Shown: positions 9,904 through 19,136, counted from the stretch's first letter. The stretch is DNA of 64,000 nt from Streptococcus sp. 29892 (GCF_032594935.1 NZ_CP118734.1:214001-278000), one strand, 5' to 3'. Numbers and translations: made by a program. Notes: generated by a model from the sequence alone, not told the origin.

Positions 9904-10731
9904 ATGACAGTTCGATTAGTGGCTACAGATATGGACGGGACCTTTTTAGATGGTCAGGGAAATTTTGACAGAGAACGTTTTGCATGGATTTTGGATAAGC
10001 TAGAAGAGAGAGCTATTCCATTTGTCATCGCTAGTGGCAATGGAATAGGTAGATTACTTCAACTCTTTAAAGGATTTGAAGAACGCTTGATTTTTGTAGC
10101 AGATAATGGTTCCCATGTCTATCAAGCTGGCAAAACCATCATTCGGCGAAGCATTCAGCAAGAAGAAATCAGAGCAGTTTTAGACTATTTCAAAGGCCGT
10201 TGGGCAGAGGTCTGCCTGATGTTGTCAACGGAGAAGGCCATTTATATGCAGGTTGGGGCAGGTGTGCCTTTTGAAGGTACAGGTTTACCGATTGACCCTG
10301 CACAAATGGCGGCTTTTCAAAGTCGGGTAAAATACCTAGATGACCTCAGTGCCTATCCAACCTTTGGACCTATTTATCGGCTTGGTCTTTGGGTTCCTGA
10401 AGCGCAGGTAGATAAAATAACGGAAGAGTTTAATCAGGCTTTTCACGGTCAGTTGGTGGCTGTAACCAGTGGTTATGGTTCCGTTGACATTCTACCGCAG
10501 GGTATCCATAAGGCATGGGGCTTGGAACAGGTTTTGACGAATTTAGCAATCACGCCAGATCAAGTCCTGGCCTTTGGGGATTCGGATAATGATATCGAAT
10601 TGTTGTCCTATGTTGGTGTTTCCTATGCTATGGAAAATGCGACAGACAAGGTCAAGGCAGTTGCCAAATACATGGCCCCTAGCCATTTGGAAGCCGGTGT
10701 GTTTCAGGTGCTTGAGGAACTTGTTTTATAG
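9904..10731 (+). CDS. Cof-type HAD-IIB family phosphatase
   Basis: A 275-residue HAD hydrolase. Motif I DMDGTFLD is at residues 8-15 (nucleophile Asp8, acid Asp10), motif II SGNG near 45, and motif IV GDSDNDIELL near 225-234. The C2B cap lies between. Such enzymes dephosphorylate sugar phosphates or cofactors such as FMN; the substrate cannot be read from sequence. It begins ten bases after the CapA-like gene with AAGGAG before it, so the two form an operon. Confidence 0.88.
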   Translation: MTVRLVATDMDGTFLDGQGNFDRERFAWILDKLEERAIPFVIASGNGIGRLLQLFKGFEERLIFVADNGSHVYQAGKTIIRRSIQQEEIRAVLDYFKGRWAEVCLMLSTEKAIYMQVGAGVPFEGTGLPIDPAQMAAFQSRVKYLDDLSAYPTFGPIYRLGLWVPEAQVDKITEEFNQAFHGQLVAVTSGYGSVDILPQGIHKAWGLEQVLTNLAITPDQVLAFGDSDNDIELLSYVGVSYAMENATDKVKAVAKYMAPSHLEAGVFQVLEELVL

Positions 10732-10736
10732 GTATA

Positions 10737-10779
10737 TAAAAAAACTAGCATTCTCTGGATGGAGAATGCTAGCTTTTTT
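10737..10779. terminator. Bidirectional terminator between the HAD gene and the ABC-2 operon
   Basis: An 11-bp perfect stem CTAGCATTCTC (10745-10755)/GAGAATGCTAG (10762-10772) with an A-run on the left and a T-run on the right. It serves both converging units. Confidence 0.8.
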
Positions 10780-11560
10780 AATTTCCAACACTGGTGAACT
10801 TGGTCATACCATAGCGGAAGAGCTTATAATTGATGGAAAATAGGACCACTACCACCAGTGGCAGAGCCAGTCCCCACATGGACAAGTCTAGGAAGTAGAG
10901 AGCAGGGAAGTAGGCGGTAAAAGCGTAGGGGAAAACAAAAATCAGCAGAATTTGAATGATTTTTGGATAGATGTTGAGGGGATACTGAGCCATTTGATTG
11001 AGGGAGAAAATCCCCATGGTCAGAGGGAAAGATTCAACAATCCAAAAGGCTAGAGCCGTTGGTCCTAATTGAATGGTCGCATAGAGTAGACCGATACAAA
11101 TGGCCACAAAGATTAGTAACATCAGTTTTCCCAAGCTCCACTCTAAGCCTAGTTCACTGGAAGCTTGTACAAGAGCGATAGAGCCGATAAGTGTGGTTCC
11201 AATTCCTTGAGGTTGAATTCGTTCACAGATAAGCTGAAAAAGAGGGTTGACAGGCATGAGGAGGAGGCGTTCAAATTCGCCTTGTCGGATGTAGCGACTG
11301 CCAAACATCCAGAGATTGTCAAAGAATATCAAGTGAATGGAGCGTCCGACGGTGGCTATTCCATAGATAAAAAGCATTTGACCGTAGTTAAAACCAGCGA
11401 TTTCCTTGATATTTCCAAAGAGAATATTGAGGAAAATCAAGTAGACAATTTGTTCAATCAAAGAGGAGAAAAGCCCGATGAAGAAGTCCACCCGAAAGGA
11501 CATCTGGGCCATCATGTAGACCTTGATGTTATATAGATAGAGGCTGATATATTTCTTCAT
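10778..11560 (-). CDS. ABC-2 type permease (COG3694-like)
   Basis: A 260-residue protein with six hydrophobic segments and no soluble domain, the second permease of a three-gene ABC-2 exporter. The ATG at 11560 is chosen because GGAGG lies five bases upstream; an in-frame TTG four codons earlier lies within that ribosome site. It begins one base after the stop of the neighbouring permease. This ATPase plus two unlike permeases matches the COG4586-4587-3694 set. Relatives have been linked to viologen/drug export, but the substrate here is unknown. Confidence 0.8.
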   Translation of the reverse strand: MKKYISLYLYNIKVYMMAQMSFRVDFFIGLFSSLIEQIVYLIFLNILFGNIKEIAGFNYGQMLFIYGIATVGRSIHLIFFDNLWMFGSRYIRQGEFERLLLMPVNPLFQLICERIQPQGIGTTLIGSIALVQASSELGLEWSLGKLMLLIFVAICIGLLYATIQLGPTALAFWIVESFPLTMGIFSLNQMAQYPLNIYPKIIQILLIFVFPYAFTAYFPALYFLDLSMWGLALPLVVVVLFSINYKLFRYGMTKFTSVGN

Positions 11561-11561
11561 G

Positions 11562-12341
11562 TTAACCTCCAAAAATCACAATACGACGCTTGGCCTGAGA
11601 CCAAAGAGCAGCGATGAAGCAGGCTAGAATGGGTATCCATATAACTTGCAATCCCAAAGCCCTTAGATCGCTTTCCTGTCCCAATAAAATGGAAACTGGA
11701 ACGTTAACTGCATAATTATAGGGAAGGACTTTCAAAAAGTTTTCCACAGCCTGTGGATAGAAGCTGAGTGGCAATAGTGCCCCCGAGGCTAGATTGAAGA
11801 GTCCCATTCGGAGCAACATCACTCCCCAAGCATTGACCGTAAAAAATGCTAAGAAGCCAAAAGCCATATCCAGTAATTGAACGATAAACATCCCGAGGAT
11901 GGAGCTGACTAGAAAGAGCAAAATAGTTTTTCCATCAGGTAGATAAAAATCCTGATGAACAAGCAAGATACCGATAAATACGATAGCAAATTTTATCAGT
12001 TCCAAGAGCTTATTTCCAAGGTCTTTGAAAAAGAGGGCTAGGATAAAGGAATAGGGTCTGAGAAATTCTCCAGCAATGCTTCCTTTTAAAATGCTATAGG
12101 ACAAATCTTCACCAAGTGAGAAAGAATTCAAACTGGCTAGTAGATTAGCAAAGATGATATATGTAGTAAAGGTTTGTAGGGTAAAGCCATTGACTTCTGG
12201 TTGAGTGAAGAAAATGGTTTTCCAGACATAGAGAGCTACCAAAATCTTCACTGCCAGTGAAACGAAGGTAGCCAGAAAGAAAGCCTTATACTGCATAGCA
12301 TTCATCATGGTCAGGCGGGTCATGTAGAGATATTTACGCAT
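11562..12341 (-). CDS. ABC-2 type permease (COG4587-like)
   Basis: A 259-residue polytopic protein, first permease of the ABC-2 exporter. The start at 12341 (MRKYLYMTRLTMMNA) has GAGGAGGG just upstream; an in-frame start 13 codons earlier has none. It overlaps the ATPase gene by eight bases. It has six hydrophobic stretches and a conserved basic amphipathic N-terminus, as in the family. It likely heterodimerises with the product at 10778-11560. Confidence 0.8.
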   Translation of the reverse strand: MRKYLYMTRLTMMNAMQYKAFFLATFVSLAVKILVALYVWKTIFFTQPEVNGFTLQTFTTYIIFANLLASLNSFSLGEDLSYSILKGSIAGEFLRPYSFILALFFKDLGNKLLELIKFAIVFIGILLVHQDFYLPDGKTILLFLVSSILGMFIVQLLDMAFGFLAFFTVNAWGVMLLRMGLFNLASGALLPLSFYPQAVENFLKVLPYNYAVNVPVSILLGQESDLRALGLQVIWIPILACFIAALWSQAKRRIVIFGG

Positions 12342-13317
12342 GGATACCCTCCTCATAAATCTGACGGACCATGGTTTCAATTTCCAATTCCTTCATGGTA
12401 ACATCTTCAATGGCATAATGATTGAAAACTTGCTCAATCACCTGGGCACTGGTCCAAACCTTGCTTTGATAATGGATTTCAAAATGGAAGTCATCCAACT
12501 GCTCAAACTCCCAGCCATCCACTTGCAAGGCTTTTTCAATTGGTTTTTCTGTGGAGAAGAGAATGGTTTTCACTGTGGAAAAGCGTTCCTTGAGGACGGT
12601 CAGTGAACCGTCGTAGACTTTTTTGCCCTTATCAATGATAAAAATCCGCTCACAGAGGCTCTCGATGTCCTTCATATCATGGGAAGTAATCAAAAAAGTG
12701 GTCTGGTATTCTTGATTCATATAGCGGATGAAGGAGCGAATGGTCTCCTTGACGCTGGCATCCAAGCCGATGGTCGGTTCGTCCAAAAAGACAACGGCAG
12801 GCTGGTGGATAAAGATAGCCGCAAATTCACAGCGAACCCGTTGGCCAAGTGAAAGATTACGAATGGGTTGTTTCATGATGTCTGCCAAGTCCAATAGGTC
12901 AATCAAGACAGCCAATCGCTCTTTGAATACCTTATCTGGAACATCATAGATTTTTGCATGGAGAATAAAGGATTCCTGGACAGGCAAGTTCCAATCCAAG
13001 TGAGATTTTTGTCCAAAGAGAACGCCGATTTGCTTATTGACAGCCTTGCGGTTTTCTTGTGGATTAAGCCCATTGATTCGGACGGAGCCTTGGTCTGGAT
13101 AGAGAACACCAGTCAGCATTTTGATGGTGGTGGATTTACCAGAACCGTTGGAGCCGATATATCCAATAATTTCTCCTTTTCCTACCTGTAAAGAAATATC
13201 TTGAACAGCAGGGATGGCCTTTTTCTTGGGCTTGAAAAAGGCCTTAATCGAACCTTTTAGCCCGACTTCCTTATCAATGATGGAATAGGTTTTGGATAAA
13301 TGCTGCGCTTCTATCAT
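12334..13317 (-). CDS. ABC-2 exporter ATP-binding protein (COG4586-like)
   Basis: A 327-residue ATPase. Walker A GSNGSGKST is at residues 55-63, the signature is LSLGQRVRCEF near 154 (glycine 3 of LSGGQ replaced by Leu, usual in this family) and Walker B is VVFLDEPTIGLD near 175. About 90 C-terminal residues beyond the ABC fold (VKTILFSTEKPIEKALQ onward) are typical of the longer ABC-2 ATPases. AAAGGAG precedes the start. First gene of the three-gene minus-strand operon. The leader holds a partial cre-like sequence. Confidence 0.88.
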   Translation of the reverse strand: MIEAQHLSKTYSIIDKEVGLKGSIKAFFKPKKKAIPAVQDISLQVGKGEIIGYIGSNGSGKSTTIKMLTGVLYPDQGSVRINGLNPQENRKAVNKQIGVLFGQKSHLDWNLPVQESFILHAKIYDVPDKVFKERLAVLIDLLDLADIMKQPIRNLSLGQRVRCEFAAIFIHQPAVVFLDEPTIGLDASVKETIRSFIRYMNQEYQTTFLITSHDMKDIESLCERIFIIDKGKKVYDGSLTVLKERFSTVKTILFSTEKPIEKALQVDGWEFEQLDDFHFEIHYQSKVWTSAQVIEQVFNHYAIEDVTMKELEIETMVRQIYEEGIHA

Positions 13318-13404
13318 ATCTATCTCCTTTTAAGAAAACGTTTGCGTAAGACTATTATAACATATCCATCATCAACTGCTGATAAAAAATCTTGTTTACG
13401 GTAA

Positions 13405-13433
13405 CAAAAAGTAGCCTATTCTTATAGGCTACT
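13405..13433 (-). terminator. Terminator of the PadR-DUF1700-DUF4097 operon
   Basis: On the minus strand AGTAGCCTAT (13433-13424) pairs perfectly with ATAGGCTACT (13419-13410) over a four-base loop, followed by five Ts. Confidence 0.75.
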
Positions 13434-13448
13434 TCGCATTTGTTAGAG

Positions 13449-14507
13449 TTATTCTGACTTTTCAAGGTTTATGCTTGCATTGACAGCGTCAATGGTCAGG
13501 CTATTTTTATTGTTTTTGTTTTCTAGGGTCAGACTGTGCTTGCTGTCTTCTTTTTTGACAGGTAGTTTCTCATACACTCCGCTGGTGTAAATTCCCATGC
13601 GCTCCATTGCTTCCTTGAGATAGGTGATGTCCCCCATCATTTCTTCTAGTTCTTGTTCCGTTTCTGCGTAGAAGCCCTGTTCTTGAGCCAGTGCCATTAG
13701 ATCAAACTGCGTGTTAATATTGAGATTGATGTCTTGTAGGCTTTGCTCTGTCAAGTCAAGTATGGTATGAGTGGATGAACCGACCTTAGCAGGGGTGAAG
13801 CTATTATTTCCTTTTAGACTGATTTGGATAGTCTTCAATTCGTAGTAATTCGTAATCTTGACATTTTCAAGATTGGTTTCAGAAAGGCTACCGCCATTAT
13901 CTGCAGAAATGTCAAGATTTTTCAGACTAGAGTTGGTGACATGAAAGGATCGGCTATATAGCTTGCCGCTGTCGATCTGGCTATTGGTGAGATCGACATT
14001 ACCTTCTAGATTGATTTCTTTGATATGGACATTCTCTATGTTGAAGATACTACCGTAATAGAAATCTATGCTATGACCTTCCAGTTTATTCAAGGTCTTT
14101 CCTTTTGGAATTTCAATGGTAACGGTGTTGACATCAATACCTCGTTGGGCTAAGAGTTCCCCAAAAAATTGCATAATTCCTTCGATTTTAAGCTCTCGTC
14201 TTTGAGAGGTAAGTGTTAATGTCCCATCTTTTTCGGATAGACTTAGTGGGCTCTGCATATTGTTGTCAGAATTAGCATAGGTCACATGGTAGTTGCTATC
14301 ACTAGATTCTTTGATGTAGACGCTATGAGGGATAAAGTCAACTTTAATGCTATTCAGGTCGGTGTAAGTTTGGTGAATTTTCTTGGGAGCAGCTACATCT
14401 ACCAAACCAGTAATGCCTCCTGTAAAAAATCCAATTCCAGCTAGAATTAAGCCAACAATCAGACTGACAAAGCCGATAATAAGGGCCAGGGTTAGTTTCT
14501 TTTTCAT
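13449..14507 (-). CDS. DUF4097-family putative adhesin / envelope protein
   Basis: A 352-residue protein with a signal-anchor near residues 7-29. A long repeated-strand region follows (for example VHIKEINLEGNVDLTNSQIDSG) that looks like the right-handed beta structure of DUF4097 proteins. It overlaps the DUF1700 gene by four bases (ATGA), as expected of a translationally coupled partner. In Firmicutes the PadR-DUF1700-DUF4097 trio recurs and is tied to envelope stress, but no biochemical role is established from the sequence. Confidence 0.75.
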   Translation of the reverse strand: MKKKLTLALIIGFVSLIVGLILAGIGFFTGGITGLVDVAAPKKIHQTYTDLNSIKVDFIPHSVYIKESSDSNYHVTYANSDNNMQSPLSLSEKDGTLTLTSQRRELKIEGIMQFFGELLAQRGIDVNTVTIEIPKGKTLNKLEGHSIDFYYGSIFNIENVHIKEINLEGNVDLTNSQIDSGKLYSRSFHVTNSSLKNLDISADNGGSLSETNLENVKITNYYELKTIQISLKGNNSFTPAKVGSSTHTILDLTEQSLQDINLNINTQFDLMALAQEQGFYAETEQELEEMMGDITYLKEAMERMGIYTSGVYEKLPVKKEDSKHSLTLENKNNKNSLTIDAVNASINLEKSE

Positions 14508-15259
14508 GCTCGTTTACCTCGTTTCAAGATCCATTTGAAGCAAGCCTTGACCAAGCGCCAAGACCAGTAGGCAAAAAATCCAGTCAAGATGTAGATGAGA
14601 ATAGCTCCACCAATCAATGAAAGTCCTGAGCCAAAGCCCATGAGGAAGATGTTAAATCCTTCTGACAGGAGGGTGAAACCTTCCCAGATCAGATAGGCAC
14701 CGCTAATCAGGAGTAGCACGCCTAAAGCAAAGGCACCGATAATGAGGGCTACGATAAGTGCCGTTAAACCCAATAGGCTAGCTAGTAGAATAAGCAGGAG
14801 AGGAATGGCGATTGGTAGGGAAATAACAGCAAGGATGGCTAACCAGAGTGTTCGCTTGGTCTGGCTAAAATTACGGAAGTAGCGACCGAGGAAAAAGGCT
14901 CCAAGGATAAGGGTCGCAAACAATGGAATAAATCCGATAAATTCTCCCATGATAAAGAGCAGGAAGAAGGAAAATAAGCCCATCATACTCAAGGCTCCCA
15001 GTCCAGCCCAGTGCTTCCAAGTTAGCTGGAGCGGTTCTTTTCTTTCTTTATCCTCTTGAATTTGCTTATTGAGAATATTGTTAATCAGTTCGCTAGCAGC
15101 TTCTTTTGGTGAGCCTAGTTCTTCGATAATGTCTGCTTCCTGTTCTGGACCAGCCTCGTCAAAGTATTCATTAAAGAAGTTAATGGCTTCAAAGTATTCC
15201 TTGTGGGGTAGTTTTTTCAGGTGTTTTTCCAACTGCTCCATGTACTCAGTTCTTGTCAT
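14504..15259 (-). CDS. DUF1700 (HAAS domain) membrane protein
   Basis: A 251-residue protein. The first 65 residues (MTRTEYMEQLEKHLKKLP ... EELGSPKEAASELI) form the helical HAAS signalling domain found with PadR regulators. Then come about five to six hydrophobic segments in residues 85-235 and a short basic tail. It overlaps the PadR gene by 14 bases and the DUF4097 gene by four. In such pairs the HAAS domain is thought to interact with PadR; that is family knowledge, not visible here. Confidence 0.82.
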   Translation of the reverse strand: MTRTEYMEQLEKHLKKLPHKEYFEAINFFNEYFDEAGPEQEADIIEELGSPKEAASELINNILNKQIQEDKERKEPLQLTWKHWAGLGALSMMGLFSFFLLFIMGEFIGFIPLFATLILGAFFLGRYFRNFSQTKRTLWLAILAVISLPIAIPLLLILLASLLGLTALIVALIIGAFALGVLLLISGAYLIWEGFTLLSEGFNIFLMGFGSGLSLIGGAILIYILTGFFAYWSWRLVKACFKWILKRGKRA

Positions 15260-15572
15260 GGCGGACGCTCCCTTCTATAATACCGTTGATGGTTGCTGTG
15301 TAGGTGTCCCAATCATCTTTGAGCCGAACCAGTTCTTCATGGCCCAGCTGGGTCAGGCTGTAATACTTGCGCATGCGGCCTTGGTATTCTTGGGAGTAGG
15401 TGGTCAAAAAGTCATTTTGCTCTAGCTTTTTCAGGATAGGATAGAGGGCTGACTCCTTGATATTGGCAATCAGTTTGATGGTCTGACAGATTTCGTATCC
15501 GTAGGAATCATCGGATTCCAAAATAGCCATAATAAGAAATTCTGTCAGCACTGCGGGGACTGGAAAATGCAT
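15246..15572 (-). CDS. PadR-family transcriptional regulator
   Basis: A 108-residue PadR with a winged-helix domain. YGYEICQTI is near residue 25, the recognition region KESALYPILKKLEQ near 40, and the wing is YQGRMRKYYSLTQLG near 63. AAAGGAG lies upstream of the ATG. First gene of a three-gene operon with DUF1700 and DUF4097. A strong promoter with a large inverted repeat lies directly upstream, so autoregulation is likely. Confidence 0.9.
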   Translation of the reverse strand: MHFPVPAVLTEFLIMAILESDDSYGYEICQTIKLIANIKESALYPILKKLEQNDFLTTYSQEYQGRMRKYYSLTQLGHEELVRLKDDWDTYTATINGIIEGSVRHDKN

Positions 15573-15632
15573 AGGACACTCCTTTCCTTGATAGTTGGGT
15601 GATTAGGTTTAGATTTGGTATATCTTTATTTT

Positions 15633-15691
15633 TTGTTATATATCAAATCTTGGTATATAACAAATATACACCTAAACAAATATTTTGTCAA
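15633..15691 (-). promoter_or_regulatory. PadR operon promoter with palindromic operator
   Basis: On the minus strand TTGACA (15691-15686), a 17-bp spacer and TATATT (15668-15663). Directly downstream is a perfect 10-bp inverted repeat TTGTTATATA (15633-15642)/TATATAACAA (15654-15663) with an 11-base spacer. A wider imperfect dyad (GTTTAG...TATA and TATA...CTAAAC) encloses it. Confidence 0.75.
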
Positions 15692-15712
15692 GAATATTTG
15701 TGCAAAAATTAC

Positions 15713-15743
15713 CAAAAAAAATACGGCTGGAAGTCCAACCGTA
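15713..15743 (-). terminator. Terminator of the FNT-family transporter gene
   Basis: On the minus strand TACGGTTGG (15743-15735) pairs with CCAGCCGTA (15730-15722) with one mismatch, followed by a run of eight Ts. Confidence 0.7.
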
Positions 15744-15753
15744 CTCATTCGGA

Positions 15754-16560
15754 TTAGTCGATGTAAAGTTTTGATTTGTTGCTGAGCCAGCTATAGAGCA
15801 GACCGATTAGAAGTCCACCACCGACGTAGTTTCCAAGACCTGAGAAGAGGAAGTTCACAAGGACACTGGCCACAGACATACCTTCTACAGCTCCGCCATT
15901 TGCAAAGAAGGCAAGAGAGAAGGTAGAGAAGTTAGCGATCACGTGCTCGAAGCCAAGGAAGGCAAAGATGAAGATGATGAAAATCAAGGAAATAACACGT
16001 CCAGCATCATCCTTCATACGCATAGAGATGAAGACTGCGATGTTTACAACGATGTTAGCGAAGATCCCTTCGATAAATTGTGTCAATGGTGTTTTCATCA
16101 ATTTTGCAGTGGTGGCTTGGATTAGGTAGCTATGCTCATCCAAATGCCCAACTTGGTAAGGCTGGGTGTAGGAGAGCAAGAAGCAGACGATAACCGCACC
16201 GACAAAGTTGAAGAAAATACATGTTGCCAAGATTTTCAATGCAGTCTTAGTAGGGATGACCTTGCGGTGAATAGCTGATGTCATATACATCATGTTTGAT
16301 GTACCGAGCTCAGCGTTCATATACAAAATCATGACCAAGCACCAGCCGAACATAAGACCGTAACCGAATTTACCCAAACCATCTACGATGTGGTTGAGTT
16401 TGTCAGCCACATAGGCTGAGATGGCCAAACCGATTGCCAAATAAACGCTGGCCATTGCGGCACGGATGGCGTAGGCAAAGTAATTGCTTTCGATCAAGTC
16501 GGCTTTTTTCTTGATACTCTTGTCGATATTATAAATCAGCGAATCTTGTTGTGCTGCCAT
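15754..16560 (-). CDS. Formate/nitrite transporter (FNT) family protein
   Basis: A 268-residue channel-like protein with six membrane helices. The family motif GFEHVIANF is near residue 203, and the cytoplasmic-entry segment NAELGTSNMMY is near residue 82. FNT proteins form pentamers that move formate, nitrite or other small monovalent anions. In a fermenting streptococcus formate from pyruvate-formate lyase is the likely substrate (inference). AGGGGATT precedes the ATG. Monocistronic. Confidence 0.88.
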   Translation of the reverse strand: MAAQQDSLIYNIDKSIKKKADLIESNYFAYAIRAAMASVYLAIGLAISAYVADKLNHIVDGLGKFGYGLMFGWCLVMILYMNAELGTSNMMYMTSAIHRKVIPTKTALKILATCIFFNFVGAVIVCFLLSYTQPYQVGHLDEHSYLIQATTAKLMKTPLTQFIEGIFANIVVNIAVFISMRMKDDAGRVISLIFIIFIFAFLGFEHVIANFSTFSLAFFANGGAVEGMSVASVLVNFLFSGLGNYVGGGLLIGLLYSWLSNKSKLYID

Positions 16561-16836
16561 AATAATCCCCTTTATATAATCATATTTGATAGTGTTCTCA
16601 CAATAAAAGAGTATAACAGAAAATAGCTAAAAATGTAAGTGTTTTTCGGTAAAAAACTCAAGTAACCGTTATCAATTAGTGCTAGTCATGGTCGACCTAC
16701 TTCATTCTCTTGAAAAGAGTGTGTCAGCTGCTCTTTCTAAAAAAGATTTTCCATCTGTTGAAAGGTGTCTGCTCTGCTATTTTCCAAAAAACTATGCTAC
16801 AATAAAGCTAGAAAAAATCGGAAAAGAGGCTAGTAT

Positions 16837-18369
16837 ATGTCAGATATTATTGCTTTTGGTTATGGTCGTGAGCGTGCAGAGATGAAGCTTAAGCGGCTCA
16901 ATCGTCATGGAATTATAGCAGGTGCTACGGGTACGGGTAAGACAGTGACCTTGAAGGTCTTAGCGGAGCAGTTGAGTGACGCGGGCATTCCTGTCTTTCT
17001 ATCAGACATCAAGGGTGATTTGAATAGCTTGGTTGCGGCGAATACCAAGGAAATTGATCCAAGTCGTTTGGAGAAAACCCACTATCCTGACTATAGTCCA
17101 GTTGGCTATCCTGTGGAGTTGTGGGATGTTTTGGGTGAAAATGGAACCCCTGTCCGCATGACCATTTCAGAGTTGGGACCTGTCTTATTGACACGCCTTT
17201 TGGGCTTGAATGACACCCAAGAATCTATTCTGAATATCGTATTTAGTGTAGCAGATGAGCGTGGGCTTCTCTTGATTGATTTGATGGACCTGCGGGCCAT
17301 GCTCAATTTTGTGGCTGAAAATGCGGCAGAGCTGAGCCAGTATTATGGAAATATTCCAGCTCGTTCGGTTGGTGCTATCTTGCGTAGTCTGGTTGTTTTG
17401 GAGCAACAAGGTGGAAAGATTTTCTTCGGTGAGCCAAGTCTTGATATTGCTGATTTGATGCGTACAGCAGAAGATGGCCGTGGGGTTATCAACGTTCTCC
17501 AAGCTACTCAGCTATTTAATCAGCCGACATTGTATTCAACGGTTCTTCTCAGCCTCTTATCAGAACTCTATGAAGTCTTGCCTGAGGTGGGCGATTTGGA
17601 CAAGCCTAAGATGGTCTTCTTCTTTGATGAGGCCCATGTTCTCTTCAAAGATGCACCAAAAGTTCTTCTTGAAAAGATTGAGCTAATTGTCCGTTTGATT
17701 CGTTCAAAAGGTGTAGGGGTCTTCTTTGTCACCCAGAATCCAACGGATATTCCTGATAGCATCGCAGCCCAGTTGGGTAATCGTATCCAGCATGGTCTTC
17801 GTGCCTTTACACCAAAAGAGCTCAAAACAGTTGCGACAGTTGCTGAAACCTTCCGCCAAGAAGGCAGTGAGGACTTGGCCAAGGTCATTCAGGAGTTGCA
17901 AGTAGGTGAAGCAGTTGTGTCCACCTTGCAAGCCGACGGAACACCTAGCTTTGCGGACCGGGTGACCATTTATCCTCCAAAGAGTATGCTAGGAACCGTG
18001 GAGCCAAGTGCCCTCTTGTCAGTTATCAATAATTCTCCTTTGATGGAAAAATATGCTGACGCGGTTAACCGTGAGTCAGCCCACGAACAGATTTTAGCTA
18101 TGACGGAGGCCAAAGAAGCCGAACTCATCCAAAAAGCAGAGCAGGCCGAAGCGGAAAAGCAGGCAGAAAAAGAAGCTAAGGCAGCCGCAAAAATGGAAGA
18201 GAGAGCCCAGAAAGAAGCAGCTAAAGCTGCACAAAAAACTAGTCAGCCAGCCGGTCGCAAAACAGATTCCATGATGGATCGCTTTACCAAGAACCTGATG
18301 AGTCAGGTCGGACGGGAAGTTGGGCGCGTGGTGACACGTGGCATTATGGGCATGCTAAAAGGAAAATAA
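16837..18369 (+). CDS. HerA-like ATPase (DUF853 family)
   Basis: A 510-residue cytosolic ATPase of the HerA/FtsK clade. Walker A GATGTGKT is at residues 29-36, Walker B VFFFDEAHVLF near 259-269, and an Arg-finger-like segment LIRSKGVGVFFVTQNP near 287. Residues about 425-475 form a highly charged Ala/Glu/Lys coiled coil. DUF853 proteins are widespread and poorly characterised; DNA translocation is inferred from the fold. GAAAAGAGG precedes the ATG at 16837. TGCTACAAT, an extended -10, lies about 40 bases upstream. Monocistronic with its own terminator. No NurA partner is next to it. Confidence 0.85.
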   Translation: MSDIIAFGYGRERAEMKLKRLNRHGIIAGATGTGKTVTLKVLAEQLSDAGIPVFLSDIKGDLNSLVAANTKEIDPSRLEKTHYPDYSPVGYPVELWDVLGENGTPVRMTISELGPVLLTRLLGLNDTQESILNIVFSVADERGLLLIDLMDLRAMLNFVAENAAELSQYYGNIPARSVGAILRSLVVLEQQGGKIFFGEPSLDIADLMRTAEDGRGVINVLQATQLFNQPTLYSTVLLSLLSELYEVLPEVGDLDKPKMVFFFDEAHVLFKDAPKVLLEKIELIVRLIRSKGVGVFFVTQNPTDIPDSIAAQLGNRIQHGLRAFTPKELKTVATVAETFRQEGSEDLAKVIQELQVGEAVVSTLQADGTPSFADRVTIYPPKSMLGTVEPSALLSVINNSPLMEKYADAVNRESAHEQILAMTEAKEAELIQKAEQAEAEKQAEKEAKAAAKMEERAQKEAAKAAQKTSQPAGRKTDSMMDRFTKNLMSQVGREVGRVVTRGIMGMLKGK

Positions 18370-18376
18370 GATGATG

Positions 18377-18405
18377 AACTGGGAAGGCAACTTCTCAGTT
18401 TTTTT
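18377..18405 (+). terminator. Terminator of the HerA-like gene
   Basis: AACTGGGAAG (18377-18386) pairs with CTTCTCAGTT (18391-18400) over a four-base loop, followed by further Ts. Confidence 0.8.
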
Positions 18406-18483
18406 GGGTCAAGATACTTGTAGGATTGGTAGAAATTGGTTAAGATAGTGGATATGCATCACTAATTAGTAAGGAATAGAGAG

Positions 18484-19089
18484 ATGATTGATAAGAGTAG
18501 AATGATCTTGAAGGATTATCAGCCCCAACCTTTGGGACAAAAAAGCGAGTACGCTGTCTTGTTGCCATTAGTATGGTCAGACAATCAGTGGCAGGTCCTT
18601 TATCAAGTCCGTAGTGAAGGAATTTCCCAGCCAGGAGAGGTATCTTTTCCCGGGGGGAGGGTTGAGGTTGGTGAAAGTGCTAAGGAAGCAGCAGTCCGTG
18701 AAGCAGTAGAAGAGCTGAATATAAAGCCTGAACAGGTGGAATTACTAGGAGAGATTGATTACTTGGTCTTTGCCCAGTCAACCATTCGTTGTTATGTTGG
18801 TCGTTTGGATCTGGATTGGCAGGCCCTCCAACCCAATGAAGAAGTAGCCCGCTTGTTCACCGTTCCGTTAGACTATCTACTGCAAACAAGTCCGGTATAC
18901 TATGATTTGACCTCTAAAGTCCTGCCAGATTGCGATTTTCCCTTTGACCGCTTACGAGGGGGTGTTGATTATCCCTTTAGTCACCATCAACGGTCTGTAC
19001 CCTTTTACGAAGGTCTTTCAGAAAATATCTGGGGCATGACAGCCCAATTTACCCATCGCTTTGTGGAGATTATGAAAGAGCGCCTATGA
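18484..19089 (+). CDS. Nudix hydrolase, CoA-pyrophosphatase-like
   Basis: A 201-residue Nudix protein. The Nudix box occupies residues 58-80 (G58, E64, R72-E73, E76-E77) with the usual glycine at position 79 replaced by Asn. Just before it, YQVRSEGISQPGEVSFPGG fits the extra motif of coenzyme-A pyrophosphatases. It would hydrolyse CoA or a related nucleotide diphosphate derivative. GGAATAGAGAG precedes the start. Specificity is inferred from the motif. Confidence 0.8.
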   Translation: MIDKSRMILKDYQPQPLGQKSEYAVLLPLVWSDNQWQVLYQVRSEGISQPGEVSFPGGRVEVGESAKEAAVREAVEELNIKPEQVELLGEIDYLVFAQSTIRCYVGRLDLDWQALQPNEEVARLFTVPLDYLLQTSPVYYDLTSKVLPDCDFPFDRLRGGVDYPFSHHQRSVPFYEGLSENIWGMTAQFTHRFVEIMKERL

Positions 19090-19136
19090 GGTCGATTTTT
19101 ATCTAAAAATGTAGACATGAAGGCTTGATAAAAGCA

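Noticed and set aside
11165..11536. A 123-codon plus-strand frame antisense to an ABC-2 permease
   Set aside because: A shadow of the real minus-strand gene, with no ribosome site; the minus frame has clear membrane helices.
13333..13346. cre-like sequence (AGAAAACGTTTGCG) in the leader of the ABC-2 operon
   Set aside because: Three mismatches to the consensus on either strand; too weak to list as a site.
16679..16885. A 68-codon open frame upstream of the HerA-like gene
   Set aside because: No ribosome site, low-complexity translation, and it overlaps the promoter and start of the real gene.
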